Part shown: positions 48,014 through 56,499 of the stretch, piece after piece
How positions within the stretch are numbered: position 1 is the stretch's first letter
Layout: each line of letters begins with the position of its first letter
Origin: Pandoraea captiosa
GTDB lineage: Bacteria > Pseudomonadota > Gammaproteobacteria > Burkholderiales > Burkholderiaceae
Direction: 5' to 3'
Assembly: GCF_902459775.1 (NCBI RefSeq)
Contig: NZ_CABPSQ010000008.1
Coordinates: forward strand, 186,001 to 250,000
Length of the DNA: 64,000 nt
Position numbers and translations under genes: made by a program
Notes under the pieces: generated by a model
Databases searched by the model: none
The model's input: the letters and a program-made list of their open reading frames with translations, nothing else
What the model was told of the DNA's origin: nothing

Positions 48014-48934
48014 ATGACTAGCCAAGCACTCTTTCCGGGATTTACCGCCTACCGGTTGCCGACGCCGGACGGTCAGCATATTCATGCGCTCACCGGCGGC
48101 AGCGGCCCTGCGTTGCTGATGCTGCACGGGCATCCGCAAACGTCCGCCATCTGGCACAAGGTCGCGCCCCGGCTCGCGCAGCATTTCACGCTGGTGCTGG
48201 CGGATCTGCGCGGGTACGGCGATTCGGCGAAACCGGTCGGCGACGCGCAACATCTGGCTTACAGCAAGCGCGTCATGGCGCAGGACATGGTCGCGACGAT
48301 GCGGGCGTTGGGTCATGCGACATTCTCGGTGCTGGCGCATGACCGGGGCGCGCGCGTCGCCCATCGCCTCGCGGCGGACCATCCGGACGCGGTCGATCGC
48401 ATGGTACTGCTCGACATTGCGCCGACGCTCGCGATGTACGAGCAGGCCAGCGACGCGTTCGCTCGCGCCTACTGGCACTGGTTCTTCCTGATTCAGCCGT
48501 CACCGCTGCCCGAGCGTCTCATCGAGGCAGATCCTGCGGCGTACTTGCGTGATGTGATGGGCCGTCGCAGTGCGGGACTGGCCCCGTTCGACCCCCGTGC
48601 GCTGGCGGAGTATCAGCGTTGTTTGTCGTTGCCGGGGGCAGCACATGGCGTATGCGAGGATTATCGTGCGGCCGCCACGATCGACCTCGAACACGACCGT
48701 GAGGATCGCGACACGGGACGCCGCATCGACATGCCCGTGCTGGCGCTATGGGGGGAGGAGGGTGTCGTGCACCGATGCTTCAAACCGCTGGCGGAGTGGC
48801 AACGCGTGGCGTCCGATGTGCGTGGCCATCCGTTGCCCTGCGGTCACTACATTGCGGAGGAGGCGCCCGACGCGCTGTTGGCGGACGTGCTGCCGTTCTT
48901 GCTTCAGGGCCGGGAAGCGCAGGCCCTGTGTTGA
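48014..48934 (+). CDS. Fluoroacetate/haloacetate dehalogenase-like alpha/beta hydrolase
   Basis: Length 306. Residues known from the Rhodopseudomonas fluoroacetate dehalogenase occur at almost the same numbers: nucleophile Asp110 with Arg111 and Arg114 (HDRGARVAHR), Asp134 (LLDIAP), His155-Trp156 (YWHWFFLIQ), Tyr217 (CEDYRAA) and His278 (CGHYIAEEAP). That halide pocket is what separates this group from epoxide hydrolases, which it also resembles. The start at 48014 has GGGAC upstream. Divergent from a LysR regulator. The activity is inferred. Confidence 0.85.
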   Translation: MTSQALFPGFTAYRLPTPDGQHIHALTGGSGPALLMLHGHPQTSAIWHKVAPRLAQHFTLVLADLRGYGDSAKPVGDAQHLAYSKRVMAQDMVATMRALGHATFSVLAHDRGARVAHRLAADHPDAVDRMVLLDIAPTLAMYEQASDAFARAYWHWFFLIQPSPLPERLIEADPAAYLRDVMGRRSAGLAPFDPRALAEYQRCLSLPGAAHGVCEDYRAAATIDLEHDREDRDTGRRIDMPVLALWGEEGVVHRCFKPLAEWQRVASDVRGHPLPCGHYIAEEAPDALLADVLPFLLQGREAQALC

Positions 48935-49039
48935 TCTATCCGTTCCGAACGACGACGTCGACGAAGATGGCGACGAGGGCGGCGAGGGCCACGATAGTCA
49001 CGGATTGGCCTGCCCGGGCCGCCTTCTCGGTCAGCGTGC

Positions 49040-49744
49040 TCAGATCGAGCGCGTCAGGCCACCGTCGACGCGAATGTTCTGGCCGGTAATGTACCCGCTG
49101 CCCTCTGAAGCGAGGAACGCCACCGTTGCGGCAATTTCTTCGGCTTTGCCGTAACGCTGCATCGGCACGCTCTCACGGCGCACTTCCTGCTGCGGCAGGC
49201 TATCGATCCAGCCCGGCAGAATGTTGTTCATGCGCACGTTGTCCTTCGCATATTTGTCCGCGAAGAGTTTGGTGAACGACGCGAGTCCGGCACGGAACAC
49301 GGCGGAGGTCGGAAACATCTCGCTGGGTTCGAACGCCCATGCGGTCGAGATATTGACGATGGCGCCCGCACGTTGCTGTTGCATGATCGGCGTCACCAGT
49401 CGTGTCGGCCGGATCACGTTCATCAGATACGTGTCCATGCCGCGATGCCAGTCGTCGTCGCTGATCTCGAGAATGCCGGCGCGCGGACCGTGCCCCGCGC
49501 TGTTGACCAGCACATCGATTCGTCCCCAGCGTTGCATGGCGAGATCGACGAGCGCCTTCAGGTCATCGTTCGACTGATTCGACCCTGTCACCCCCACGCC
49601 GCCCAGTTCGGCGGCCAGGGCTTCGCCCTTGCCGGAGGACGACAGAATGCCGACCTTGAAACCATCCGCCGCCAAACGCCGCGCCGCCGCGGCACCCATG
49701 CCGCTGCCACCCGCCGTCACCAACGCCACTTTTTCTACTGTCAT
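49040..49744 (-). CDS. SDR-fold protein lacking the canonical YxxxK
   Basis: Rossmann start VALVTAGGSGMGAAAARRLA (TAGGSGMG) and NSAG at 81-84, with the catalytic-position Ser133 (NISTAWAF). Where YxxxK is expected, the sequence is FPTSAVFRAGLASF, giving Ser147 and Arg151. The C-terminal GSGYITGQNIRVDGGLTRS is normal. Start at 49744 has GGAGGG upstream. Length 234. Divergent from a GcvA-like LysR regulator. The catalytic replacement suggests a changed reaction or a binding role. Confidence 0.88.
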   Translation of the reverse strand: MTVEKVALVTAGGSGMGAAAARRLAADGFKVGILSSSGKGEALAAELGGVGVTGSNQSNDDLKALVDLAMQRWGRIDVLVNSAGHGPRAGILEISDDDWHRGMDTYLMNVIRPTRLVTPIMQQQRAGAIVNISTAWAFEPSEMFPTSAVFRAGLASFTKLFADKYAKDNVRMNNILPGWIDSLPQQEVRRESVPMQRYGKAEEIAATVAFLASEGSGYITGQNIRVDGGLTRSI

Positions 49745-49806
49745 GCTGATACCCTCCGGATACGCTGGCACTCACCCGATCGGTGGCCAGATAGCGTAAA
49801 ACTTCG

Positions 49807-49828
49807 CGTGAAACCTCTCGTGAAACCT
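49807..49828. repeat. Direct repeat in the SDR/LysR intergenic region
   Basis: CGTGAAACCT at 49807-49816 and 49819-49828, 12-bp period, between the divergent SDR and LysR genes; a possible regulator-binding site. Confidence 0.5.
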
Positions 49829-49903
49829 GCGCAACAGCGTAACATTGCGACGCACACCCGACGCATCAGATTTCAACGCTTTATCCAGTAGAAAAATTAC
49901 ACC

Positions 49904-50800
49904 ATGACAGAGCCGATCGGCCGCCTGCCATCACTGAATGCGTTGCGGGCCTTCGAGGCAGCCAGTCGTCATCTCAACTTCCGGCTCGCGGCCGAGGAAC
50001 TGGGGGTGACGCAGGGCGCCGTCGCCCAGCAAGTGCGCGGACTCGAAGCGGAGTTGGGGATGAAGCTGTTCGAGCGGCATCCGCGCGCACTGTCGCTGAC
50101 CGACAATGGGCGACGCTATGCCGGTGGTGTACGGCGTGCCTTCGAGATGCTGGCGGAAGCGACGCAGACCTTGCGCCCGGAACCGTTGCGTCTGACGATC
50201 AGCGTAACGCCCACGTTCGCGTCGAAATGGCTCATCCCGCGTCTGCCCGCGTTTCTGGAGGCGCATCCCGATATCGATTTACGCATCCTCGCGACCGACC
50301 GCCTGTCGCAATTTCATGCCGACGCCGTCGATCTGGCCGTTCGCTACGGACGACCGCCGTGGGGGAGCGGTCTGATCGTCGAGCCGCTCTTCGATGAGGT
50401 GCAGATTGCCGTGGCCTCGCCAAGCGCGATCGCCTCGGCAGGGCATCCCGGCGAGACTGCGAGCCTGCAAGGCCATGCGTTGCTTCATGACGCGCACAAC
50501 GCATGGTCGCAGTTCCTTGAGCTCGCATTACCGAACGTTACGCTGTCCACCGCGAAGAACGTCCGCTTCAATCAGACTGCGCTCGCCATTGATGCTGCGG
50601 TGGCAGGTCAAGGGCTGGCGCTCGCGCATCGGGACTTCGTGGCGACGGACCTCGCCGCCGGTCGTCTCGTCCGACTGTTCGACACCGAACTGCGCACCGG
50701 GGCGGGTTTCTTCATCGTGTATCCGCGTCGCGCACGCCATGCTGCGCAGATCGCCAACGTTCACGAATGGCTTTTGCGGCAAGCGACGGCGACGCGTTAG
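49904..50800 (+). CDS. LysR-family regulator (GcvA-like)
   Basis: Typical GcvA-type start LPSLNALRAFEAASRHLNFR, then LAAEELGVTQGAVAQQVRGL in the winged helix, and an effector domain beginning LRLTISVTPTFASKWLIPRL. Length 298. Divergent from the SDR gene, which it probably regulates. Its last four bases overlap the convergent MFS gene. Confidence 0.93.
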   Translation: MTEPIGRLPSLNALRAFEAASRHLNFRLAAEELGVTQGAVAQQVRGLEAELGMKLFERHPRALSLTDNGRRYAGGVRRAFEMLAEATQTLRPEPLRLTISVTPTFASKWLIPRLPAFLEAHPDIDLRILATDRLSQFHADAVDLAVRYGRPPWGSGLIVEPLFDEVQIAVASPSAIASAGHPGETASLQGHALLHDAHNAWSQFLELALPNVTLSTAKNVRFNQTALAIDAAVAGQGLALAHRDFVATDLAAGRLVRLFDTELRTGAGFFIVYPRRARHAAQIANVHEWLLRQATATR

Positions 50801-52101
50801 CGGCGGGCGCCTTCCAGGGCTGCCGAGTTGCGCCGGGCGAAGCCGTGTCGGCTCGCGGCGAATGTCACACCCCACGCAGCCAGCGCAAGGATCGCCAGCA
50901 TCGGCGGCATTGCCAGCGCCCCCCAGGTCGACAGTACGGCGGCGCCGAGTACACCGCTACCCGCAAACGACAGATTGAAGACGGTGACCAGCATCGATTG
51001 CGCCACGTTTTCGTGCTCGCCCGCCGCGTTGCCCAACGCAGTTTGCAGGACGGTCGGCGCGCCACTGAAGCTCAACCCCCAGAACACCGCGCCCACCAGG
51101 AGCACCGGCCAGGAGGTGGGCCAGAGCATGAACGCGACGATGACTGCGGTAAAGGTCGCGAGCGCCGTCAGGGCGAGCGTGCGCAGCCAACGGTCGACCC
51201 ACAGACCGATCCCCCAGGTGCCCCCGAGCGTGGCAAGGCCGAACGTCGTGAGCATCGTTGCAAGGTGTGCACTCATGCCGACGGCGGCGAGAAAGGGTGC
51301 GATGTACGTGTAAAGCGTGTAGTGCGCGACGACCCACAGCAGGACCACGGCAAGCACCGGGCGCACGCCGGGCATGCGGAGGACGTCCGGAAGTCCGTGC
51401 TTAGGTTCGTGCTTAGGTTCGTGCTGTCCCGAGATCCGGGAGGAAGACGGATCGTCGACATGCCCGCGCGGCGCTGGCACATCCGGCACGATCAGCAGCA
51501 TCCATCCCACCATCACCAGTGCGAGCGCCGACAAGCCGCCGAACACCCAGCGCCAACCGATCCACTGGCCGAGCGCGGTCGCCGCCGGTACGCCGACGGC
51601 AAGGGCCAGTGGTATGCCGAGCATGGCGAACGCGAGTGCGCGCCCCTGATGGGCCGGGCTCACGAGGCGTCGTGCGTACGTCGCAATCTCGCTCCATGCA
51701 AGTCCCGTGGCCAGACCGACGACGAAGCGCGCGGCAAGCGTCAATGTGAAGTCAGGAGAAGCTGCCGTCACTGCATTGCACAACGCAAAGCCGAGCAGCG
51801 CGACGACGAGCACGGTTCGACGTGACCAGCGACGCAGCAATATCGTGAGGGGCACCGCGCCGAGACCGGCGCCCAACGCGCAAAGCGTCACCATCTGGCC
51901 CGCCCACGATTCGGTGACGTGAAAGCCCTGCGCCAATTGCGGAAGCAGGCCGGCGGGCACCGTCTCGTTTGCGGCGGCGATGAACGTCGCCAGCATCAGC
52001 GCGACAAGCGACGCCCAGGGTGTGGTGTCGGCGCGGGATTCGACGCCGGCAGCGGGTGGGGTGGGGGGTGTGGAAGTGGTCGAAGCTGAAGAGGCTGACA
52101 T
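50797..52101 (-). CDS. MFS transporter (DHA1-like exporter)
   Basis: Twelve predicted membrane segments; first at SLVALMLATFIAAANETVPA, motif-A-like LLRRWSRRTVLVVALLG after the second. The start is ATG at 52101; an upstream in-frame TTG is less likely. The central loop has a short duplicated EPKH peptide encoded by a 12-bp tandem repeat (51396-51419). Length 434. Resembles arabinose/drug efflux permeases. Divergent from a LysR gene. Confidence 0.9.
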   Translation of the reverse strand: MSASSASTTSTPPTPPAAGVESRADTTPWASLVALMLATFIAAANETVPAGLLPQLAQGFHVTESWAGQMVTLCALGAGLGAVPLTILLRRWSRRTVLVVALLGFALCNAVTAASPDFTLTLAARFVVGLATGLAWSEIATYARRLVSPAHQGRALAFAMLGIPLALAVGVPAATALGQWIGWRWVFGGLSALALVMVGWMLLIVPDVPAPRGHVDDPSSSRISGQHEPKHEPKHGLPDVLRMPGVRPVLAVVLLWVVAHYTLYTYIAPFLAAVGMSAHLATMLTTFGLATLGGTWGIGLWVDRWLRTLALTALATFTAVIVAFMLWPTSWPVLLVGAVFWGLSFSGAPTVLQTALGNAAGEHENVAQSMLVTVFNLSFAGSGVLGAAVLSTWGALAMPPMLAILALAAWGVTFAASRHGFARRNSAALEGARR

Positions 52102-52182
52102 GGTGATCGCCAAACGAATGTCCGCGATGGGACGATGCGACGTAGTCTGCCGATGCGCACCACATTTGATAATCTGTCTCGA

Positions 52183-52201
52183 ATTTGAATGACTTTCAAA
52201 T
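52183..52201. promoter_or_regulatory. LysR operator candidate
   Basis: ATTTGAA (52183-52189) and TTCAAAT (52195-52201), 5-bp spacer, 12 bp before the LysR start and within the 111-bp region divergent to the MFS gene. Confidence 0.6.
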
Positions 52202-52212
52202 CTGGATGAAGA

Positions 52213-53151
52213 ATGGCAACTGACCGACTGGGCGACATGCGCTTGTTCACCATGGCGGCGACGCTGGGGAGCCTTTCTGCGGCTGGCCGCAAGCTGGGAC
52301 TGTCGCCTGCGGCAGCGAGTGCACGGCTGGCGAAGCTGGAGGCGTCGTTACACACGCGTCTGTTCATGCGCACCACCCGGCAGTTGCGTCTCACGGAGGA
52401 AGGGCGCGTGTATCTGTCGCATTGCCTCGTAGCGTTGCAGGCCATCGATGACGGGGAGGCGGCGCTTCAGGCAGGGTGCGCGGCCATTCGCGGCAAGATC
52501 CGTTTGTCTGCGTCGACCGACTTCGGCACGCACACGCTCTCTCCCTGGCTCGATGCGTTCGTCGAGCGCTATCCGGACATTCGGCTGTCGCTCACGCTCA
52601 CGGACTCCATTTCGAATCTCGTGCAAGACGATGTCGACCTGGCGATCCGTTTCAGCGAGCCGGACGACGGCACGCTCGTGGCGCGCCGCCTGGCGCCGAT
52701 GTGCCGGGTGTTGTGCGCGTCACCAGCGTATCTGGCGCGCTATGGAGAACCCATGACGCCCGAGGCACTCTCGGCCCACCGATTCATCGTGCTGGTGACA
52801 TCGACCGGCCCGCTCAACGAGTTCCATTTCCGCCGTGACGAAGCGACGTGGCAGTTCACCGTGCCCATGGCACAGGCATGGGAGACGAATGACGGCACCA
52901 CGGCGCGCCGCTGGGCGCTCGACGGGCGCGGGATCGTTCGGAAAACGCTTTGGGATGCCGCGCACGACGTACGTGCCGGTCGGCTCAAGATCGTGCTGCC
53001 GGAATACACCGCGAAGGAGGCGGGCGTGTACGCGGTGCGGCACCGTACGCGCTACATGGCGCCACGTGTGCGCGCCTTGCTCGACTTCCTGATCGAGCGC
53101 TTTGCGAACGAGTCGGCCGCGTGGCCCGACATTGATACTTGCCAAGTGTGA
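52213..53151 (+). CDS. LysR-family regulator
   Basis: Winged helix (MRLFTMAATLGSLSAAGRKL, then GLSPAAASARLAKLEASLHT) and effector domain (IRLSASTDFGTHTLSPWLDA onwards). Length 312. Likely controls the divergent MFS exporter through the palindrome just upstream of its own start. The group resembles DsdC/CrgA-type regulators of exporters. Confidence 0.92.
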   Translation: MATDRLGDMRLFTMAATLGSLSAAGRKLGLSPAAASARLAKLEASLHTRLFMRTTRQLRLTEEGRVYLSHCLVALQAIDDGEAALQAGCAAIRGKIRLSASTDFGTHTLSPWLDAFVERYPDIRLSLTLTDSISNLVQDDVDLAIRFSEPDDGTLVARRLAPMCRVLCASPAYLARYGEPMTPEALSAHRFIVLVTSTGPLNEFHFRRDEATWQFTVPMAQAWETNDGTTARRWALDGRGIVRKTLWDAAHDVRAGRLKIVLPEYTAKEAGVYAVRHRTRYMAPRVRALLDFLIERFANESAAWPDIDTCQV

Positions 53152-53155
53152 CTTC

Positions 53156-53785
53156 ATGTCATCATACGGCATGGCCCAGATCCCGCTCTTCCCGCTCGGC
53201 AACGCCTTGTTTCCCGCTGGGGTGTTGCATTTGCGCATCTTCGAGGTGCGCTATCTCGACATGATCAAGCGATGCCTTGCCGATGGCACTGAGTTTGGTG
53301 TCGTGGTGTTGCGCCAGGGCAGTGAAGTGCGTTTGCCGGACAGCGTGGAAGAACCCGCGATGATCGGCACGATGGCGCGCATCGAGGACTGGCGCGCGCC
53401 CATGCCGGCCTTGCTCGAACTGGTGTGCCGAGGCACGACCAAGTTCCGGCTCTCGTCCGTGGCGCTCGGCAAGTACGGTTTGTGGATGGGCGAAGCGCAG
53501 ATGTTGCCCGACGACGCGGGCGTTGCGATCCCCGACACGCTTCAGATCAGTGCCGATACGCTGGGCAAACTGATCGCCGGGTTGCAGCGCGATCCCGCAC
53601 GTGCGGCAAAGCTGCCGCTGGCGCCGCCGTATCGGCTGGACGAGTGTGGCTGGGTTGCCGACCGCTGGGCCGAGTTGCTGCCATTGCCGGCGCATGAGAA
53701 GGAGACGCTGCTGGGCATCGACGACCCGGTCGCGCGGCTTGCCCGCATTCAGGCATTTCTGACCGATCACGGCGTCTTGTCCTGA
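53156..53785 (+). CDS. LON substrate-binding domain protein
   Basis: A free-standing Lon N-terminal (PUA-like) domain: IPLFPLGNALFPAGVLHLRI, FEVRYLDMIKRCLADGTEFG and GTMARIEDWRAPMPALLEL. Then a helical region ending LARIQAFLTDHGVL. There is no ATPase or protease domain, so it may be an adaptor or substrate-recognition protein. Start could be 53156 or 53171 (MAQIPLFPL); length 209 or 204. Neighbours give no clue. Confidence 0.88.
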   Translation: MSSYGMAQIPLFPLGNALFPAGVLHLRIFEVRYLDMIKRCLADGTEFGVVVLRQGSEVRLPDSVEEPAMIGTMARIEDWRAPMPALLELVCRGTTKFRLSSVALGKYGLWMGEAQMLPDDAGVAIPDTLQISADTLGKLIAGLQRDPARAAKLPLAPPYRLDECGWVADRWAELLPLPAHEKETLLGIDDPVARLARIQAFLTDHGVLS

Positions 53786-53844
53786 AGCCGATCAGCCGAT
53801 CGGCGGGTGATCGGATAAGCGGGACTTCGTCAATCCCGGCCGGA

Positions 53845-53913
53845 CAGGCGATAATGTCGCCTGCCGCGTTTTTCCCCATGTTTTCCCCATGCCGTCGCGA
53901 CACGCGACGGCAT
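53845..53913 (+). promoter_or_regulatory. Promoter palindrome and leader hairpin of the ParB-like gene
   Basis: CAGGCGA (53845-53851)/TCGCCTG (53857-53863) flank and overlap a possible -10 (GATAAT, 53850-53855). A repeat TTTTCCCCATG occurs at 53870-53880 and 53881-53891. Then an 11-base perfect stem (53889-53899 with 53903-53913, ACA loop) ends 15 bp before the start codon. Confidence 0.65.
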
Positions 53914-53927
53914 CGTCACACACATTC

Positions 53928-54812
53928 ATGACAGTCCAGATCAACGAAGAACTCAAGGCGTACATCGATCCGCTCACGCCTGACGAATACGCTGCGCTCG
54001 AACAGAGTCTGCTTGCCGAAGGGTGCCGTGACGCGCTAGTCCTGTGGGGCGACGTGCTGGTCGACGGTCACAACCGCTACGAAATCTGCCGCAAGCACGG
54101 TATCGAGTTCCGCACGGTCCAGAATCCGTCGTTCAGGTCGATGGAAGACGTGCATCTGTGGATGATCGACAACCATCTGGGACGCCGCAGCGTATCCGAC
54201 TATCAGCGCGGCGTGCTGGCGCTGCGCAAGAAAACGATTCTGGAAGCGCGCGACGCATCCATCGCGACCGCGGATCCGGCAGACGCTGCGCAGGCTGCAC
54301 CCATCGCGAGCGATGTCCCGGACAGGCTGGCCACGGATGGCGCGAAGTCGTCGATTCCGGCACACACCATGGCGCTCACGCGCGCGGCGCTGGCCCGCGC
54401 GGCGCGCCTGTCGAGCAACACCCTGGGACAGATCGAGCAGATCCATACCGCCGCGGCGCCCGAACTCGTCGAGGCGGTCAAGCGCGGCGAAGTCTCGATC
54501 AATGCCGCCGCGGCCGTGTCGACCCTGCCTCAGGCCGCCCAGGTCGCAGCCGTCGTTGCGGGAAAGCAGGAATTGCGCGAACTGGCGCGCTCTGTGCGTG
54601 AGGCGCGTCCGGTCAAGCCGCGCAAGAAGAAGGAAGAGGAGATCGCCGAGGAAGACGACGGCACGCCGCCGTGGGACACCACGGCCGATCCGTCCGAGGA
54701 GTTGACGCGACTCTCCCGTGAACTCAAGGCGATGACGGCCGAGCGCGACGCGCTCAAGAAGAAGGTCGCCCATCTGACCATTGCGCTGGCCGAGGCGCGC
54801 GCGAGCAAGTAA
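53928..54812 (+). CDS. Orphan ParB-like nuclease-domain protein
   Basis: A 294-residue protein with an N-terminal ParB/Srx-like domain (LWGDVLVDGHNRYEICRKHG), a central helix-turn-helix-like part (AARLSSNTLGQIEQIHTAAA; VKRGEVSINAAAAVSTLPQA), a basic/acidic linker and a C-terminal coiled coil (LTRLSRELKAMTAERDALKK). No ParA gene is nearby, so it is not part of a par operon. In relatives it is often named plasmid replication/partition-related protein. Start at 53928 follows a strong leader hairpin. Confidence 0.85.
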   Translation: MTVQINEELKAYIDPLTPDEYAALEQSLLAEGCRDALVLWGDVLVDGHNRYEICRKHGIEFRTVQNPSFRSMEDVHLWMIDNHLGRRSVSDYQRGVLALRKKTILEARDASIATADPADAAQAAPIASDVPDRLATDGAKSSIPAHTMALTRAALARAARLSSNTLGQIEQIHTAAAPELVEAVKRGEVSINAAAAVSTLPQAAQVAAVVAGKQELRELARSVREARPVKPRKKKEEEIAEEDDGTPPWDTTADPSEELTRLSRELKAMTAERDALKKKVAHLTIALAEARASK

Positions 54813-54967
54813 GGCGCGTTGGCGTCAGTCCGGTGACGAACGTGACCGGAGGGCAGCATGAGCGCGATCTCGGCATGACATCCCATGACGCGAGGCGTAC
54901 CGGAATGCGGTACGCCTCGATTGTCATGGGCCCCCGCACCAATGCGCATGGGGCACTTTCACTGACG

Positions 54968-55687
54968 TTACGCCGCGCGCCCGCCCAGATACAACTCCCG
55001 CACTTTCTCGTCCGCCAGCAGGGCGTTCGCGGCCCCGGTCAATGCCACGGCGCCCATCGAGAGCACGTAGGCGCGATCCGAAATCCGGAGCGCTTCCATC
55101 GCGTTCTGTTCGACCATCAGGATCGTCACATTCTCCTGATCGCGCACGCGCACGATGGCGTCGAACACTTCATGCAAGACCTTGGGCGACAGCCCGGCAG
55201 ACGGTTCGTCGAGCAGCAGCAGACGCGGGCGCGGCATCAACGCCCGCGCGAGCGCGAGAATCTGACGCTCACCGCCCGACATCGAGGCCGCCGGGGCATT
55301 GCGCTTGCGCCCGAGCACGGGATATAGCTCGCACAACTCGTCGATACGTGCGGCACATGCGCTCTCGCTCAGGTAATGCCCGCCGACCTGCAGGTTTTCG
55401 CGAATCGTCAGCGTGCCGAAAACGTTGTCCGTCTGCGGGACGAATCCGACGCCGCACTGGCGGATCTTGCGGTGCACCGGCACCTGCGACACGTCGGCCG
55501 CTTCGAGCACGATACGGCCCGCGCGTGGGAGCACGAACCCCGCGATGGTCTTGAGCAGGGTCGACTTTCCGCACCCGTTCGGGCCGAGCAGCGTGACGAT
55601 CTCACGCGATTCGGCATGCAACGTCATTCCTTTGAGGATGTCGACCTCGGCGGTGTAGCCCGCCACGACATTGTCGATCTCGATCAT
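54968..55687 (-). CDS. livF: Branched-chain-type ABC transporter ATPase LivF
   Basis: Second ATPase of a HAAT-family importer. Walker A LLGPNGCGKSTLLKTI, signature SGGERQILALARALM, Walker B PRLLLLDEPSAGLSP. The start at 55687 has GGAG six bases upstream and overlaps livG by ATGA. Length 239. It ends the livH-livM-livG-livF run. The solute may be an aromatic or organic acid rather than an amino acid, given the VanR-type control. Confidence 0.93.
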   Translation of the reverse strand: MIEIDNVVAGYTAEVDILKGMTLHAESREIVTLLGPNGCGKSTLLKTIAGFVLPRAGRIVLEAADVSQVPVHRKIRQCGVGFVPQTDNVFGTLTIRENLQVGGHYLSESACAARIDELCELYPVLGRKRNAPAASMSGGERQILALARALMPRPRLLLLDEPSAGLSPKVLHEVFDAIVRVRDQENVTILMVEQNAMEALRISDRAYVLSMGAVALTGAANALLADEKVRELYLGGRAA

Positions 55688-56499
55688 GCGCACTCCATTT
55701 CACCGATGCTGGCGCTCGGGGACGCGCTGTGCGCACCGCCGCCGAGATACGCCTGCAAGACGCGTTCGTTGGACGACAGCTCGTCCGGATGGCAACTGGC
55801 TACGATGTGCCCGCGATCGAGCACGATGCATCGCGTACACAGCTCACGGATGAAGTGCATGTCGTGCTCCACGACAACGAGCGTCATGCCTTGCGCATTC
55901 AGCCGTTTGAGCGCGGCCACAATGTCGCGGCGGAGATTCGGATGCACCCCTGCGGTCGGTTCGTCGAGCATCACCATTCGGGGCGAGCCCATCAGCGCGC
56001 AGACGATGCCGAGCAACTTTTTCTGTCCGCCCGACAGGGCGCTCGACGGCAGATCGCGCACCGGCGTGAGGAGCAACGCGTCGAGCAGCGCGCTTGCCTT
56101 GGCGTGGGCGGCGGCTTCGGCCTCGCGCGCCCCACGCGTGCGCAGCAACGTGGAGAACACCCCGTGGTGTGCTGTGGCAGCCGCCATCGCGACTTCCATG
56201 ACCGACATGCGCGCAGGCATCGACGGCAACTGAAACGTACGGGCGACCCCTTGCGCTACGATCCTGTCGGCGCGCAGCGTATCGATGCGATGGGCATCGA
56301 GCGCGATGCTGCCCGCGTCCAGACTCTCGAAGCCGGTAATCGTGTTGAGCAGGGTGCTTTTGCCCGAGCCGTTGGGGCCGAGCAGCCCTACGATTTCACC
56401 GGGCATGACGTCGAACGTGACGTCCTGAAGCACCTTGTTGCCGCCAAACGCCTTGGCGACGGAACGGACTTCGAGCAACGGTTTGACGGGATGTGTCAT
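55684..56499 (-). CDS. livG: Branched-chain-type ABC transporter ATPase LivG
   Basis: First ATPase: Walker A LLGPNGSGKSTLLNTI, signature LSGGQKKLLGIVCALM, Walker B PRMVMLDEPTAGVHPNL. The start at 56499 (MTHPVKPLLEVRSVAK) overlaps the livM stop by ATGA. Length 271. The C-terminal tail after the fold is longer than in LivF, as usual for LivG. Confidence 0.93.
   Translation of the reverse strand: MTHPVKPLLEVRSVAKAFGGNKVLQDVTFDVMPGEIVGLLGPNGSGKSTLLNTITGFESLDAGSIALDAHRIDTLRADRIVAQGVARTFQLPSMPARMSVMEVAMAAATAHHGVFSTLLRTRGAREAEAAAHAKASALLDALLLTPVRDLPSSALSGGQKKLLGIVCALMGSPRMVMLDEPTAGVHPNLRRDIVAALKRLNAQGMTLVVVEHDMHFIRELCTRCIVLDRGHIVASCHPDELSSNERVLQAYLGGGAHSASPSASIGEMECA

Noticed and set aside
51396-51425. 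12-bp tandem repeat inside the MFS gene
   Set aside because: Only two full copies, in frame, encoding a short loop duplication; no sign of regulation or instability.
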